Shown here: piece after piece, positions 1 through 15,000 of the stretch | Numbering within the stretch: position 1 is the first letter of the stretch | Layout of the letters: each line of letters opens with the position of its first letter | From: Paramecium sonneborni | Lineage: Eukaryota > Ciliophora > Oligohymenophorea > Peniculida > Parameciidae | Length of the DNA: 64,000 nucleotides | Reading direction: 5' to 3' | Assembly (NCBI GenBank): GCA_905182985.1 | Contig: CAJJDN010000112.1 | Span: forward strand, 133,308 to 197,307 | Notes under the pieces: model-generated | Database searches by the model: none | What the model was told of the DNA's origin: nothing | Seen by the model: the letters and a program-made list of their open reading frames with translations, nothing else | Program-made: the position numbers and the translations under genes

Positions 1-2
1 AA

Positions 3-3000
3 AAAAAAAGATAAGAATAATTAAATATACAAAAAAAAAGGGAAGAAGAAGAAGAAAAAAAAAGAAAAGAACAATTAGAAAAAATTAAAAGATTGGAAGA
101 AGAGTAAAAAGAACGTCAAAGATAATAAGAAAGATTAAAATAATAGGAAGAAGAAGAAAGATAAAAAAAATAATAAGAGGACTTATTCGAAAAATAAAGA
201 AAAGAAGAGGAAATTAAGTTTTTAAAATAAAAAGATGAATAAGAATAAAAGGAAAAAGAATAAATAGAAAAGGAGTAGAAAGAAAAAGAATAAAGAGAAA
301 AAGAACATAAGGAAAAAGAATAAAGAGAAAAAGAATAAAGAGATAAAGAGTAAAGAGAAAAAGAATATAGGGAAAAAGAATAAAGAGAAAAAGAATAAAG
401 AGAAAAAGAGTAAAGAGAAAAAGAATATAGGGAAAAAGAATAAAGAGAAAAAGAATATAGGGAAAAAGAGTAAAGAGAAAAATAATAAAGAGAAAAAGAG
501 TAAAGAGATAAAGAATAAAGAGAAAAAGAGTAAAGAGATAAAGAATAAAGAGAAAAAGAATATAGGGAAAAATAATAAAGAGAAAAAGAGTAAAGAGATA
601 AAGAGTAAAGAGAAAAAGAATAAGAAAGGATTTTCAAATAACAATAGGAGGAATTTAGTAAAAATAATTTAGAAGAATTATAATAAAAGATTATTGAAGA
701 TTAATATGGAAATTATTAATAAAATCAGATTTCATTAAATGATTAATTTAAGGCTTAAGAATTAGTTGGAACATCTAATATAAATGTTTAAACTTCTAAA
801 TTTTCACAACCTTTAGATGGATCTTAAATTTAAAATAGAATTCGTAAACCAATAAGTTAATCCAGTTAAGGAAGAAATCTTTAACCATAATAGTTGAAAA
901 TAAAAGGTGATTTAAGTGGAGCTCCTGATATGATTAGAGAAAATTAACCATAAATAAATTAGCTTGATAAAAGTTAATTGGATCTTCTATAACAATAAGT
1001 TGAAAATTTATTAAGAGACAAATAATAAATGTAAAAACAATTAGAAGAAGCAGAAAAAAAAAATCAATAATTATAAGAAGATGTATATTCTATAAATGGA
1101 GGTGGAAATAGATTATAAGAAGATTTGAAAAATCTTTAAAAGAGATTTGATTTATAATAACAAGAAAAAAAATTAATTTAAAATTAATTAACTTAAACTA
1201 AATAATAATTTGAAGAGTATAAAATAAATGCTGAAAGAATGAAATAATAATAAAGAGATTCAAGTGATTTAGAATTAAATAATTACAAGATTGAAAGATA
1301 ACAATTATTTTCAGAAAAATAAGCATTAATAAGATAATTAGATTAATTAAAATAATAATCAACAAATCATTTTGAACTTTAAGATAAGTAAGCTTAAAAT
1401 GAATAATTGATTGCTTAATAAAAAAGAGAAATTGAAAATTTAAAATAAGAGAAATTATTAATCTAATAAAGATAATAAGAAGAAATTGATTAAAATAGAT
1501 TACTACTTCAAGAATAATAAAGTTTTTAAGAAACTCTTAATAAGTAATTGAATATTTATAAAACCTAATTGGAAAAAAGTTCATAAGATTATTTAAACCT
1601 TTAAGAAAATTAAAAAAAGCAGGGTGAACAACTTTTATAATAAGTAACAGATGCTAGAAAAGAAAGTTTGAATTCTAAATAATAATTAAACACAATTTAA
1701 TTGTAATTAAGTGATAAAGAAGCAGAAAATAAATAATTATAATAAAATTATTAAGCACTTAGAAAAGAAAATGAGTAATTAAAAAGAAATCTAGAAACTG
1801 CTTAATAATAAATTGATTAATTCATTCAAAAAAATATGGATAATAGAAGTTCAACATTATTATAGTAAAAATTATAATAAAAACTTGATGAAATAGATAA
1901 ACTTAAAGAAGATCATAAAATTGCTATGAGAGAGAAAGATGATTATTATAAATAAAGATTAGAAGATGTTACATAAGAGAGATAAAAATTATAAAAAGAT
2001 GTATTTGAATTACAATAATAAGTATAATAATTAAATATTGCATAAGCGGAGGCTATATAAAAATAAACTTAAACTAAATAAAAAGTATTATCAAAAAATC
2101 ATTCAAAATCTTAAGCATCTGAACTTGAATCAATTTAATAATAATAAAATAATTAATAATATTAGCAATTTGAGATTTCTGAAGTAAAAGTAGATGCTAC
2201 AAAATTGTAATAGGAGGTAAATGCAGGTTTTAATAATTAAAGAATATTTTAAGCTCCTTAATAATGTCCGATAGCAGTATTTAAGAATTTTCCAGCTAAT
2301 CAAAAATTCTATCCTGAAGAATTGCCTTAAAAATCTAAAAATGTTAATCCTGAATGTTTGGAATTAATTTTTCCATATAATAGTCCTGAAGATTATTTTA
2401 ATAATAAACCACCAAAATAGAGAAAAGGTAAAGTAATATAATCAACTTAAAATATTGATGAAATCTCTCATTTAAATTAAGAAAATATAGATAATTTCAA
2501 ATAGAGGTGTTTAGGATCTAAAGGAATTCTATTTGAAGAAAATGGATTATAGTTTGGATTATCTTATTAAACTTAAGGTTCATAGAGCAAACCTTTTTTT
2601 ACTTATGGACTCTATATAATAAATAACTAAGAAGTGAAGTATGATTTTGTAATTTAATTCATGGAATTTGAAAGTAAAATTAAAATAATATATAAGAATT
2701 ATAACAATTTTGGGCTAAGCCTTTGGGTATTTCAAAAACTTTAGATGGTGATTCGAATGATTTAATAGAGATTGCTGTGGGATAGAATAAGATACCTTTA
2801 TAAATTTTGATATTGTAAGTTTCTCATTCTTAAAATCACCCATTCTAAGTTTACATTCCGAACCATATTTGTTAATAAATAATTTATAGAGAAATAAAAG
2901 TAAATGAGTTTAAGAGTAAATGGAATTAATATTAATCAAATTTAATTAGAACACCATTGCTTATTCTAAATAAAGGAGTAATGAAAAGTTATAAAAATTT

Positions 3001-3281
3001 TGAAAAGCATATACCAAAATTAATAAAATTAAATAGTAATAAAATAAATGATTTTGAATTGGGGATAGATGAAATAAAATTTGGAGGATTAGGCAATTTT
3101 TAAGATATTTCATTCTTGATAAAAGTATAAAAATATTATTAAAATTTAGTTTGAAATTTTACCTAATGATAAAATTTGTATTTATCTAACATTTGAATCA
3201 AAATTCAATTCTAAAAGATAAATATTAGAAAAAATATTAAATGGATATGCATAGATATTAGGAGATGGTAAAAGTTTATGA
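3..3281 (+). CDS. Coiled-coil protein with C-terminal AP-2 alpha-appendage domain (5' partial)
   Basis: The frame is open from the window edge, so the start is missing; about 1076 residues are visible. Two introns restore the frame: 2674-2696 (23 nt) and 3125-3149 (25 nt). Residues 1-80 are K/E/Q-rich, 80-206 are a pentapeptide repeat, and about 300-740 are Gln-rich coiled coil. From about residue 842 the protein matches the two-part ear of alpha-adaptin: a beta-sandwich beginning ILFEENGLQFGL, then a platform with VNEFKSKWNQ, an FG-G turn, and a C-terminal strand/helix around KICIYLTFESKFNSKRQILE. Its length of roughly 235 residues equals the normal appendage. The adaptin trunk is absent in what is visible. 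Known alpha ears bind endocytic accessory proteins; a role as an endocytic tether or scaffold is inference. The domain call rests on remembered family pattern, not on a search. Confidence 0.8.
243..624 (+). repeat. 15-bp tandem repeat encoding E(Q/Y/H)REK pentapeptides
   Basis: About 25 tandem copies of a 15-nt unit (gaa taa aga gaa aaa) lie in frame within the first gene. They encode EQREK with occasional Y, H or D variants. The unit is almost entirely purine on the plus strand, so the minus strand shows long spurious open frames. The product should be a highly charged single alpha-helix. Confidence 0.9.
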
Positions 3282-3427
3282 TTATGAATAAATATTTTAG
3301 AAATATAATATAAATAATTTAATAAAATAATAAATCTTTCTATAAATAAAAATTGAATATTTAAATATAAGTAAAATTTGATTAATTAATAATAAATTAA
3401 AACAGATGTGATACTAAATAAAAAAAA

Positions 3428-4324
3428 TCAATTAAGAATTGAATTTGGTAAGAGAGCATTAAAAAAGTCTAACGGAAATTTAGATTTGCCAGTTTTTGGA
3501 ATGACTAATTTGTTAGGCTATCTTGCATTAATCTTAGAATTGCCTACTTTGTTTTATTCAGCAAACTTTTTTTTTAAATCTTATGTAGATAAACATAATA
3601 AATCTAAAATTCTTTCTTTAGTTTATTAAGTCAAAACAGGAGTTTCTTTATTTTTTTTATTTTCTTTTGTTTCTAAAAAGAATTAACTATCTTATTCTAG
3701 TTCTATAAAATTTTCAGTTTTCTTTTCAATTTTTTTGATGCCAGAAACAATTTTATCTCCTAAGATAGATGCAAATTTATCTTTTGGTTCAGATGGAATT
3801 GATTATTTATGAAGACGAAATAAAATATCTTAAGATTCATCTTATTTAGAAATGGAATGTGTTGGAATTTCATTAGGTTCTGTTTTCATTTTAATTAAAG
3901 GAGTAAAATTTTTTCTTCTATCAGTTCGTAGCTTAATATTATTGATATGCTAACTCTACTGTTTTTTGGTAGGAATTACTTTTGATGTTTAATCATCAGA
4001 TTTGATTCTTCTAGTTGTTGGTAATTTGTAAACTGATAAATCGTTTATAATTTTATATTTTGAAATAGATCCATCATGTAATGGTGAATTAAGTGTTGGA
4101 ATACGTTTTGTTGGATATATACGATGTCTTTTATAAATATAATAGAATTACAAGTCTTTGAATTGTGTTGGTGAATGTAATGGTTAGGCAATGATGGGTG
4201 TTTTTCTTCGAACTCCTTAACTGTTTGAAGGGGTATCTTCTTTATTTAGAAAACTTATCTTATTTGTAGAGTGACGAGAGGAAAGATTAGGAGGTCTAAT
4301 GAAATAGGGTTGCTGTTGTTTCAT
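3428..4324 (-). CDS. Uncharacterised basic protein, 298 aa
   Basis: A single intronless frame runs from an ATG at 4324 to TGA at 3428-3430. It begins MKQQQPYFIRPPNLSS. The protein is rich in Lys, Ser, Pro and Thr, with short TP/SP-like motifs (RRKTPII, PTLNSPLH) suggestive of phosphorylation sites, and has no membrane segment or recognisable domain. It is convergent with the preceding coiled-coil gene (147 nt apart) and divergent from the next gene, whose ATG lies 135 nt away, so the two may share a promoter region. A plus-strand ORF at 3408-3629 is a shadow of this gene. I do not recognise a function. Confidence 0.7.
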
Positions 4325-4459
4325 TTATATTGTAAATAAATAAAATATAATAATGAGATTTCTAATTGTAAATGGATTCAATGCATCTACATCTTGTGCT
4401 AAAGTGTTTGATTATTTTAGGAATAGTATTTAGAATGTATTTTATTATATTTTATTTAG

Positions 4460-6150
4460 ATGATATCGAAATAGAGAGAAGTAGCAGATACTGAATGTGA
4501 ATATCATTTTAGAGATAGACATTCTTTAGATGATTTCCTTTATGAACCAGAAACTAGTTTAATAAGAATGGAATATGGTTAAAAGTTCAATTCAGTTGAT
4601 ATAGTATTCATATTAGCATCTTCTAATTCAAGACCTTGGAATCCAAATATGAGAAAGGTATAAAAATATAATTTAAGATTTAAGATAATTACATTAATTA
4701 GAATGTGTTTGAAGACTAAAAAATTATTATTTTCTACTTCATTTGGTGCTTAAGCTATTGCTTATCTATGTTCTACAAATTTCTCAGTGGTAATTAATTT
4801 ATTTACAGTATAAGCATGCTTCTATCACTAATAATCATGGAGAAGGTTGTAAATTAGTAGATTTTCCAAAATATACATTGTAAGCATTTAAGAATGGTCC
4901 AAGTGAATATTTTTTAGATTCTACGACAGGAGATCTTTATTTATATAGTAAAGTTACAGATGAATGGTTACCAAAAGCTAATATAGGATTACACAATAGA
5001 AGAGATGCTATGGAGTATTAATCGATTGGTAAATATATTGTTAAATCACCAACATATAAACCTAAATAGAATATGTTGGCAAATCAAAGTGAGATGACAT
5101 GTTAAATTAAAAAATAATTCTTACATCATTGGTTATTTAGAGGTGTTACAATGGAATTTGCGATAACATCTTATAATTAATGGGATATTCATGCAATTAC
5201 ATTTACCAATCCAGATAAAGTATTTATTAAAAATTAAAATAGAAATTTAATTCATTAGCAGAGCATAATTTAAGAGGACCTTTAATAATTGAAAGTGATA
5301 ATATTATAGCAACTATGTTTGAATTAGATCCAAAATAAAAAGATACCGTTAAAATATTGTAGAATTTTATTGATAATGCTGTGAAATTAATTAGATTCAA
5401 TAATAATTATAATCTTATTAGTATTACAAATGAGAAGTACTTTTCAGGAAATAAAGGATTAGACAATATTGAGATAGTGTTTTAATAAAAAAAAAAGATG
5501 AGTAATTTAAATCCAGAAGATTTATTGAAAAAATAATAAAAGAATTTTATGTTAGAATATCGAAAATTGTTGAATACTGCTATTTAAGAGACTGAAAGAG
5601 ATAAGATTTTTCATGTTGGATTTTCAGTTAAGAAGGATAGATTACCAGAGTATTAATTTATTAATATAGTTTTGTATAGCAAAATAATATTTAAGAGAAG
5701 AATTATAAAGTGACAAGAAGAAAATCATTTTAAGTTAAAAAGGCTTAATTTTTAAGATAATAGAGTTAGATAAATGTTGGAGGTGATGATGATTAATAAA
5801 TGAAAGATTTATAAGAAGAGTCACCAAAAAAGCCTTTACCTTTTTAACGTTTAGTTACAACAGCCAATATTAATAGAAGATTCAATTCTAAAAAAAGTTC
5901 AAATCCTAAAACTCCAAATAGTGTTGAAAAAGAGGATTATGAAACTTAAGAAATTGAAAATAAAAGGATGAGTTAAACAAATGTTAGAAAAATGCTTCAT
6001 CCAACTTTAGATGATGAATTTCTAGGATCAACTAAGATATGGGTTCCAGGATTTTTATCAAAAACTAGAAATATTCATTAACATACATAATCTTAAAGAG
6101 GATAACGTAATTAGAATAAAAGATTTCACACTGATTCACTTGTCAGTTGA
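4460..6150 (+). CDS. Uncharacterised protein with possible alpha/beta N-terminal domain
   Basis: ATG at 4460, TGA at 6148-6150. Introns: 4658-4684 (27 nt, a stopless multiple of three, so retention also keeps the frame), 4790-4814 (25 nt; a 19-nt version ending at 4808 is also in frame), 5220-5242 (23 nt) and 5650-5669 (20 nt). The N-terminal half contains KKLLFSTSFGAQAIAYLC, resembling the strand-turn-helix of class I glutamine-amidotransferase-like folds, followed by FRGVTMEFAITSYNQWDIHA. The C-terminal third is basic, Ser/Gln-rich and low in complexity. The amidotransferase resemblance is weak and I do not assign an activity. Confidence 0.7.
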
Positions 6151-6200
6151 TAAGTATAATTATTCAAATATATATTTATATATATATAAAATCTATTTTT

Positions 6201-8165
<1,965 letters not shown>

Positions 8166-8189
8166 TTATTATAATTTTATACCACATAA

Positions 8190-9933
8190 TCATTCATTTT
8201 TTTGTAAGACATCAATATAAGTTTGTATTAATCTGTTCGTTATTTCATCATTACATTCTAGCCCCTTTAAATTAACTTCAGCATTCCCTTATTGATCTAA
8301 AATAATCTTATATATTCAGGAAATTATTACTCTGAATATAAATTGTTAATCGTTTATATTTCCTGATACAAGTAGTTGTCTTTAATTTTTATAAATAATA
8401 GAATGCTGTATACATTTTTATACATCTGCTAATCCATTTGGAAATACCTCAGAATCGAAAAGGAAATCTTTTGAGCATAATACTTTTTTAATTTCTTAGT
8501 ATTCTTTTATCAAGTCTTCTTCAATCATGTGTTAGTAATTAATAATATTTGTGATTTTCAATTAAAATGAAACTTCTTCTCTCATTATTTCAATACTGTC
8601 AATAACAATATCGATCTTGATATCCTCATGAATAAGCTATTATTTTGGAATATTTCTAATTTCAAATAATACTTATTTCCCAACAGCCAAGTTTTTATTT
8701 AGATGGTGATTACTAAAAATTTCATCTATGATAAATGCTAAAATTACATTTAGGTAAAATCCATACACGTAAATCTGAAATCCTTTTTTTAACACATATC
8801 AAATATATAGCTATATCAATTGTATTTTAATTTAATTTAAAATCTCTTGCCAATTAATAACCTTCACCAATATGAAAAAGTCCTCTTCCATCTAATAATC
8901 TTTTTTTTTTTTCAGGATACGATGTATCAATTATACAAAGAGGATACTTTCCACTTGATTTTGTCATATAGTTTTTTTGATTATCTACTTAAAATTCTTC
9001 ATCAAATATTAATTTTCCTTATATAAAGCAACTAGTGATTGTTTCTGATACATTTGTTGATTTTGTTCCATTCATTTTAGAATAATTCATAGTGGAATTT
9101 TATTATTATATTTGTTACATAAGTTTTACGTCTGACGAGAGGGTCTCTTTTAAAACTTTCAGTTTTTCTATTTCTTGAATTAATTAATCTTATTCTTATT
9201 TTTTATTAATAATTTATTAGTCGATTTCAGATAATTATTCTTGCTTTTAGGGATGAATTTACTCTTATTTTGGTTATTCATAATTATCTATTGTTTAAAT
9301 ATCATTTTAATCCTTCTCAAATTCGTTATTTTTCCTTAACATATCTTCAGCTTAAGATCTTTTCCACTATTATTTAATCTCTTTATAATTAGGATGTGTT
9401 TTATCAATTGTGTCTTTCAAATATTCGTATTTTTTTTTTTTTAAAATAGGCATACCTTTTTCCTATTGTTTTTTTTTAAACAATTAATACTCTATTAAAA
9501 ATTAAGAAATTTATAAATTTTATGTTTAAGGGAATACATGTGCCCAATAACCCAAAAGTTCTTCAGAAATTGTAATAGAAGATTTAATATATTATTAGGT
9601 TTTAGGCGGAAGTTCTTTTGAGTACATTTGATTAATGAAAATGTACTACACAATAACTGGCAAAACTATTTTTTAGAAGTGCTCATAATTAAATTCTTGA
9701 TTATTTTCTTTTGTTAATAATTAACAAAGCTAATTATAAACATCTATTTATACGTTTAGAATAGAAAATTATGAAACATGTCTTTACAAATCATTAACTA
9801 AGAATTGTTTTATAGAAATACACAGTTCCTCAAATTCTTCTTGCTTTCCAGTTTTAATTATTCTTTTACATTCAGTAAGATATTTAAAATCTTCATTTTC
9901 GCTACTCTATATAAATGATCTTAATTGATTCAT
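8190..9933 (-). CDS. Uncharacterised coiled-coil protein, 562 aa
   Basis: One minus-strand gene from ATG at 9933 to TGA at 8190-8192, with two introns: a 24-nt one (gtaataatttcctgaatata...ag, about 8317-8340) and a 31-nt one near 8745-8775 starting gtg, whose 5' border is less certain. The N-terminal half (about 1-170) is helical; residues 215-280 form a Gln/Glu-rich coiled coil; the C-terminal half is a compact domain with motifs SGKYPLCIIDTSYPEKKKR and GRGLFHIGEGYQLARDFK. The internal ATG at 9090 lies in the same frame, so the two halves are one gene. I know no family that it fits. It is convergent with the CDKL kinase gene, 24 nt apart. Confidence 0.75.
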
Positions 9934-9984
9934 AATTAAAAAAAAATATTAATTATAAACTGATATGAAAAGTAAATTTTTTTT

Positions 9985-11633
9985 TCAAAGAGCACGAAAC
10001 ATTAACTCTTGGAATTCCTTAAAATTAATCTAAATATTAGAGTTAATAATTATTACCTAATTATTTTCATAGAAAGAAAATTACTATTTCAACGATGATC
10101 TCTTATTGTGATATAAGGAACACATTTTTGTTAATGTAATAAATCCATCTACATCTGAAAGAAGCTTATATGCCCCTTTTAAATTTAATTCAGTTATTAA
10201 AGTTTGTTTGTTAATGGCTCCAATGAGGAATTCTTAGAAATCAATTTCACCATTTTTATTAATATCAATACCCTTAAATAGAGCATCTACATGCTCTTTC
10301 ACATCTTTAATATTAGAAAAATGTTTCATGTAAGCAATTGTGAGATCTTATTTACTAATCTTGCCATCATGATTAACATCAAATTACCCAAAAAGTTAAT
10401 AAAAAAATTATTCTTAATCTGCTGAATAAGTAGAAATCATAAACTATAAAAAACAACATTAAAGAAAATTTAAAGTATGATTATTATCTAATTGTTATAC
10501 AATTAATTTCTCTTCTTCATATTCAGTCTCAGTATATTTTTTAAACCAATCTTCATTTAAAGCTTAATTTAATTTTATTCTTTTGGTAGGATCAACTTTT
10601 AAGAATTTTTTTAATAAATCAACAGATTCAAATGGTAAAGATTTATTATTAAAATCTTCTTAAAGAGAATAATTCTTAATATTGTCTAATATTTCATCTT
10701 TATTTTTTCCTTTAAATGGAACCTCACCAGTTAACATTTAAAAGAGTATAATTCCAATACTCCAAACATCTCTTTCAAATGTATAAAATTCAGGAAATTT
10801 AATAGCTTCAGGTGACATATATTAATAAATTTCTTTTTCTGAAATATAAGATTTTAAGTAAATAGGTTTAAAATCGACTAATTTAATAAAATTAGAATTT
10901 GATTGATTAAGCATTTAAAAAGAAGAAAGTGTTAATCCTCCATGATTTACATTTTATTGGTGAAGATGTTTAACAATTTCAATTATTTATTTTAAGAGAA
11001 GAGCAGCTTATTTTTGAGTATATACAGAAATATGTAGATTTTAGGATAGGATAGTTCCGTTGCAGAAATCATGAATTATTTGATAATTATTACTATCCTA
11101 AAATATTTCGAAAATTCTAATTAAATTAGGATGGTTCTAAAGATATAAATAAATTTTAATACTAATTAATTTAATACAATGGACTCAATGAATTAATTTC
11201 CTTGTTGGGATTTTTTTATCATTTCAGCTAACAGAATTCTTCCACTAAGATTATGTTAGACTATAACAATTTAATCATTTAATTTAATTCTGCAATGAAA
11301 TTGATCTTTATTAAGCATAGTATAGTATTTTGAGAATTGGACATTTTTTAAAGATATCCAAGTTTGGAGAGTTCCAAGATGTCCTACATTTTCTACAATT
11401 TGATCTGCCCAAATTATATGTTTAGGTATACGAGTAGATGGAGTAGCAGCAAACTTAGACTTTATTTGATTTGGTGAATTAGCAATAGGTTTAATAGTTT
11501 TAATTGTTCTTTCAGAATTTACGAGTCTTTGAATTTCTTAACTTTATTCATTATGAGGAGAGCATTTTGTTAATTATTCATTATGTTCTTTATTTTTTAG
11601 ATTAGTTTATTGTTTAGCTGAACATATTCCCAT
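9985..11633 (-). CDS. CDPK-like pseudokinase with EF-hands (531 aa)
   Basis: ATG at 11633, TGA at 9985-9987; introns 11137-11162 (26 nt) and 10030-10056 (27 nt, stopless, so possibly retained). The N-terminus MGICS is a classic myristoylation/palmitoylation signal of calcium-dependent protein kinases. The kinase scaffold is clear (NHPNLIRIFEIFQDSNN, MSPEAIKF, RDVWSIGIILFQMLTGEVPF, DPTKRIKLNQAL), but the glycine loop is missing, the VAIK lysine is Glu137, HRD is HGG (222-224), and DFG is DFK (245-247). Two good EF-hands (D-V-N-H-D-G-K at 410-416 and D-I-N-K-N-G-E at 448-454) are followed by two degenerate ones. It is therefore predicted to be catalytically inactive, yet membrane-anchored and calcium-binding. 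Three intact relatives and a pseudogene lie at 35-44 kb. Confidence 0.88.
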
Positions 11634-12082
11634 ATTTAAATTAATTTTATATGTTCTATGAGATCAGTTTATTTAAGAATTCCTGTATTCTAGATCAATA
11701 TGAATAGTTGATAATAGATTATGTGATGGTATTTATATGTTAGATAGAAATTTGAGGAGAAAATAATGAATTTTGGACGAATTACTATTTAATAATTTTA
11801 CTAGGTAAGAATTGATAAGAATGAAAAAATTTGGGAGAAGAATTTTTTTGATATTGGAATGGTTGTTTTTGAATATCAAATTACATTAAGACAGATGATA
11901 AAATAATATAAATTAATAAAGAACTAATATATGTACAATATGATGTGATATTAATATATGTTTAAATGTTATTGATTTTTTATAAGGATTGTATGATTTT
12001 AAATTAGGATTGTTTGAATTGTAATGATACACATATATTTATTTGTGCGTATTTGTTATTATAATCGGTGATATTTAATTAA
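11634..12082. other. Intergenic spacer, shared upstream region
   Basis: This stretch separates the divergent starts of the pseudokinase and the giant deubiquitinase. It is AT-rich and I see no gene, structured RNA or repeat in it; it presumably holds both promoters. Confidence 0.6.
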
Positions 12083-15000
12083 ATGAATACAGAAGAATTG
12101 AAGGAAGCGATAAAGAGAATTGGATAGTCTTAATAAGAGTAAGATCAATATAGTAATAGTAGATCTTAGTAAGATTTAGAGATAGTGTGGCAATAAATCC
12201 AAAATCCTGTTGGATTGGATTTATTGTATCAATGTGCTAAGAATATAGTTGAATTCAGACAATATATGATGTATTGGAAAGTATATATCATCTTATTATG
12301 AATAGTTTGCGAATAAAATCTTAATGGAGATAGTGAAGGTATGTTTAAATAATCGGGATCAATTGAAGGCATGGGAGATGATTCGATTTATAATTGATCC
12401 AGATAAAATTTTTTACAAATGTCATGAATTAGTATAAATGGATGAAGACCAGGTAATAGAATGCAAAAAGATTTTAGTTTTCGCATTAGGAATTCACATA
12501 ATAAGAATTTTGTGATAATCTTTAGGAAGGCTAAGATGTAGATGCATTATATGAAGAGGAGAAAGGGAATGTGATTGGATGGTGTAGAGCAAATATTTAA
12601 AAAATGAATGATAAATATGTTTGGGTTAAATGGCATGAAAATGATGAGACAGATAAAATTGTTCGTTATTCTATGGATTTAGCACCATTTAAAAGTTAAG
12701 TAACAGATGATGAATGGGAATGGCGTCATTGTCTTAATGTTGGAGATATTATTGATTGTTTTGATAATCGTTTATGGTAGAATGCAACTATTATTTCTGC
12801 ATTGAATGATGAAAATAAAGAATATGTAATAGGATTCAGAGTATATGATGAAAAAGGCAATTAATATGATTCATAAAATAGGAGATTCTTTGGTTGGAAT
12901 TAATAATATGATGAGAGCATTAAGGCTGTCAGTCCAAGAATTTAAAAAAGAAATAAATTTTCAAGAGGATAATCATATACACCTCATTGTTAAGAAGAGA
13001 TTGTTAATGATTGTAATGACTTTCTTTTTCCAAATTAATATTATGCTGTACCTAGATTTTAAACCAAATATACCAGAAAATCTGCGGTTGTTTGTGAAAT
13101 GATTAATGAATTTGGTCGTGCTGGTTTATTCTCATATATTTTAGATTAAATTCAAAATAAATGCACTATAGACTTCTTACATAGTTATGTGGTAGTTATT
13201 TATAATTTCTAAGAATTACTTCATCGATAATTTGTTTAAACTTACATTCCCTAATTATTTGATGCAGTCTAAAATAATATATTGTCATCTCCTGATAACA
13301 ATCTGAGAAATTTTTCATCTTAAAAGATTATTGATATTTTATAAGCCTTGAGTAATCTATTGAAACGAGTACATCCATTATAGAAAAGGTAGGAAATGAT
13401 TGATAGATTGGATTTAGATATAGCATATAAATGTTTTACTAGTGATTTTTTAGAGAGAAAGATTCAAGGTTTAAAAGCAATTTAAGAGTTGATAAAAAAA
13501 ACAAAAGATTAATATAATTAATATGGAATATAGGAATGGTAAAAGTAAGCAGCTATCTAAATGATATTGGAATGGTTAAATGAGAAAAAGATTTTTGAGA
13601 CTCTATATGTTGGATCTGGGAATTCTCATTTAGTTTAAAGGAGTGCAGAGTTTTTTAGATTTTTAATAGAGGAGAAGATGATTAGTATTAATAATTTAAA
13701 AGAGATTTGGAATAGTTTAGAGAAAGCTGAATATGAACATAAGTTAGCAATCTTTAAATTATTTAAGGATGTTTCTAATTCCTTAGAGAAGGAATGGTTA
13801 GATGTTTTAATAGATGCAATTTGTAATAAGGATGCAAAAGAAGTAACAAAAGATGATTTGGAATTGTTACTTGATATAATTAAGACAAATTATAGATATA
13901 AAGATGAATACGTTTAGAAATGTTGTAATTATTATTGGGGAGTACTAAAGAGTGGATAATTGAATTAGATAATGTTAGAATAATATATATCATATTATAT
14001 TGATTAAGTAACTCAATATGAAATGAGACCTCATAAAGGCAAATAGATCAATATGATAGGTGAGAGTATTGCAAATGGAGAATAAGTGAATGTAGGATTT
14101 AGAGTATTAATAAAATTGATAGAGAAATTGGATGTTTAACCAAGTGCTTGTGAATAATACACTCGAAATTGGGCATTAACAGAATTGGAAAGTAAATTTA
14201 AAATAGTTAAGGAGATAATAAAATCAATTCCTGAATTAAAGAAATAGAAGGATTATTTAGAAGAGATTAAGATTAGGATGCAATTTATATAGTTCTTTTA
14301 TTTGAATATAAATACATATGAATATAGATTAACATTTAAGATAATTTCAAGTATATGGGATCAATTAGTTTGTTAATCATCAAATTAGTAAGAAAGGGAT
14401 TTGGTTTATAAGTGGTTTAGTGCATTATCAAATTAAGATGGTTAATCATAATTAACATCAATGGTTGCAATATCAGATTTGAAGACCTTTTTTTAAGAGA
14501 AGATGACTAAGGATTTAATATAGTTGACAGAGGAAGGATTTAATTGTTTTAAAACAGTATTGACGGCAATAAATAAATAAGAAGATAATAGTTTTGGTCT
14601 TGATATTTTATGGTAAATGATATTGGAAACAGAAAATGAGAGGGTATCTTAATTAGCAATAGATTATTATCTGTAATTTGAGAGTACATTAGAAGTGTTA
14701 TTTAATAAATTACAAGAGAATAGAAATAATAATTAAAAATTGTATAGATGTTTATTAGTATTGGAGGGATTTATAGATCAAAGTGAAATAAATGGAGTAG
14801 GTAATTTAAAGAGTTTGAATGCATTATCATAAGGAGAGGAATTATAAATTTAGGTTTCTCATGAACATGGAAATTAAAAGAAATTTACAATAAGGATAAA
14901 TGATAATTAAACAATAATAGAATTAAGATAGGCTATTAGTAAAGTAATAAAATAGTAATGGGATTCAATTGGTTTGAATAGTTTAAAAGGAGAAATAAAA

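Noticed and set aside
116..644. Minus-strand ORFs rich in FSLYS repeats (173 and 140 aa)
   Set aside because: They are antisense shadows of the purine-rich EQREK minisatellite; the plus strand reads as part of a long homologous protein.
3408..3629. Plus-strand 73-aa ORF
   Set aside because: It lies antisense to the C-terminal end of the intronless 298-aa minus-strand gene, whose frame is much longer and has better composition.
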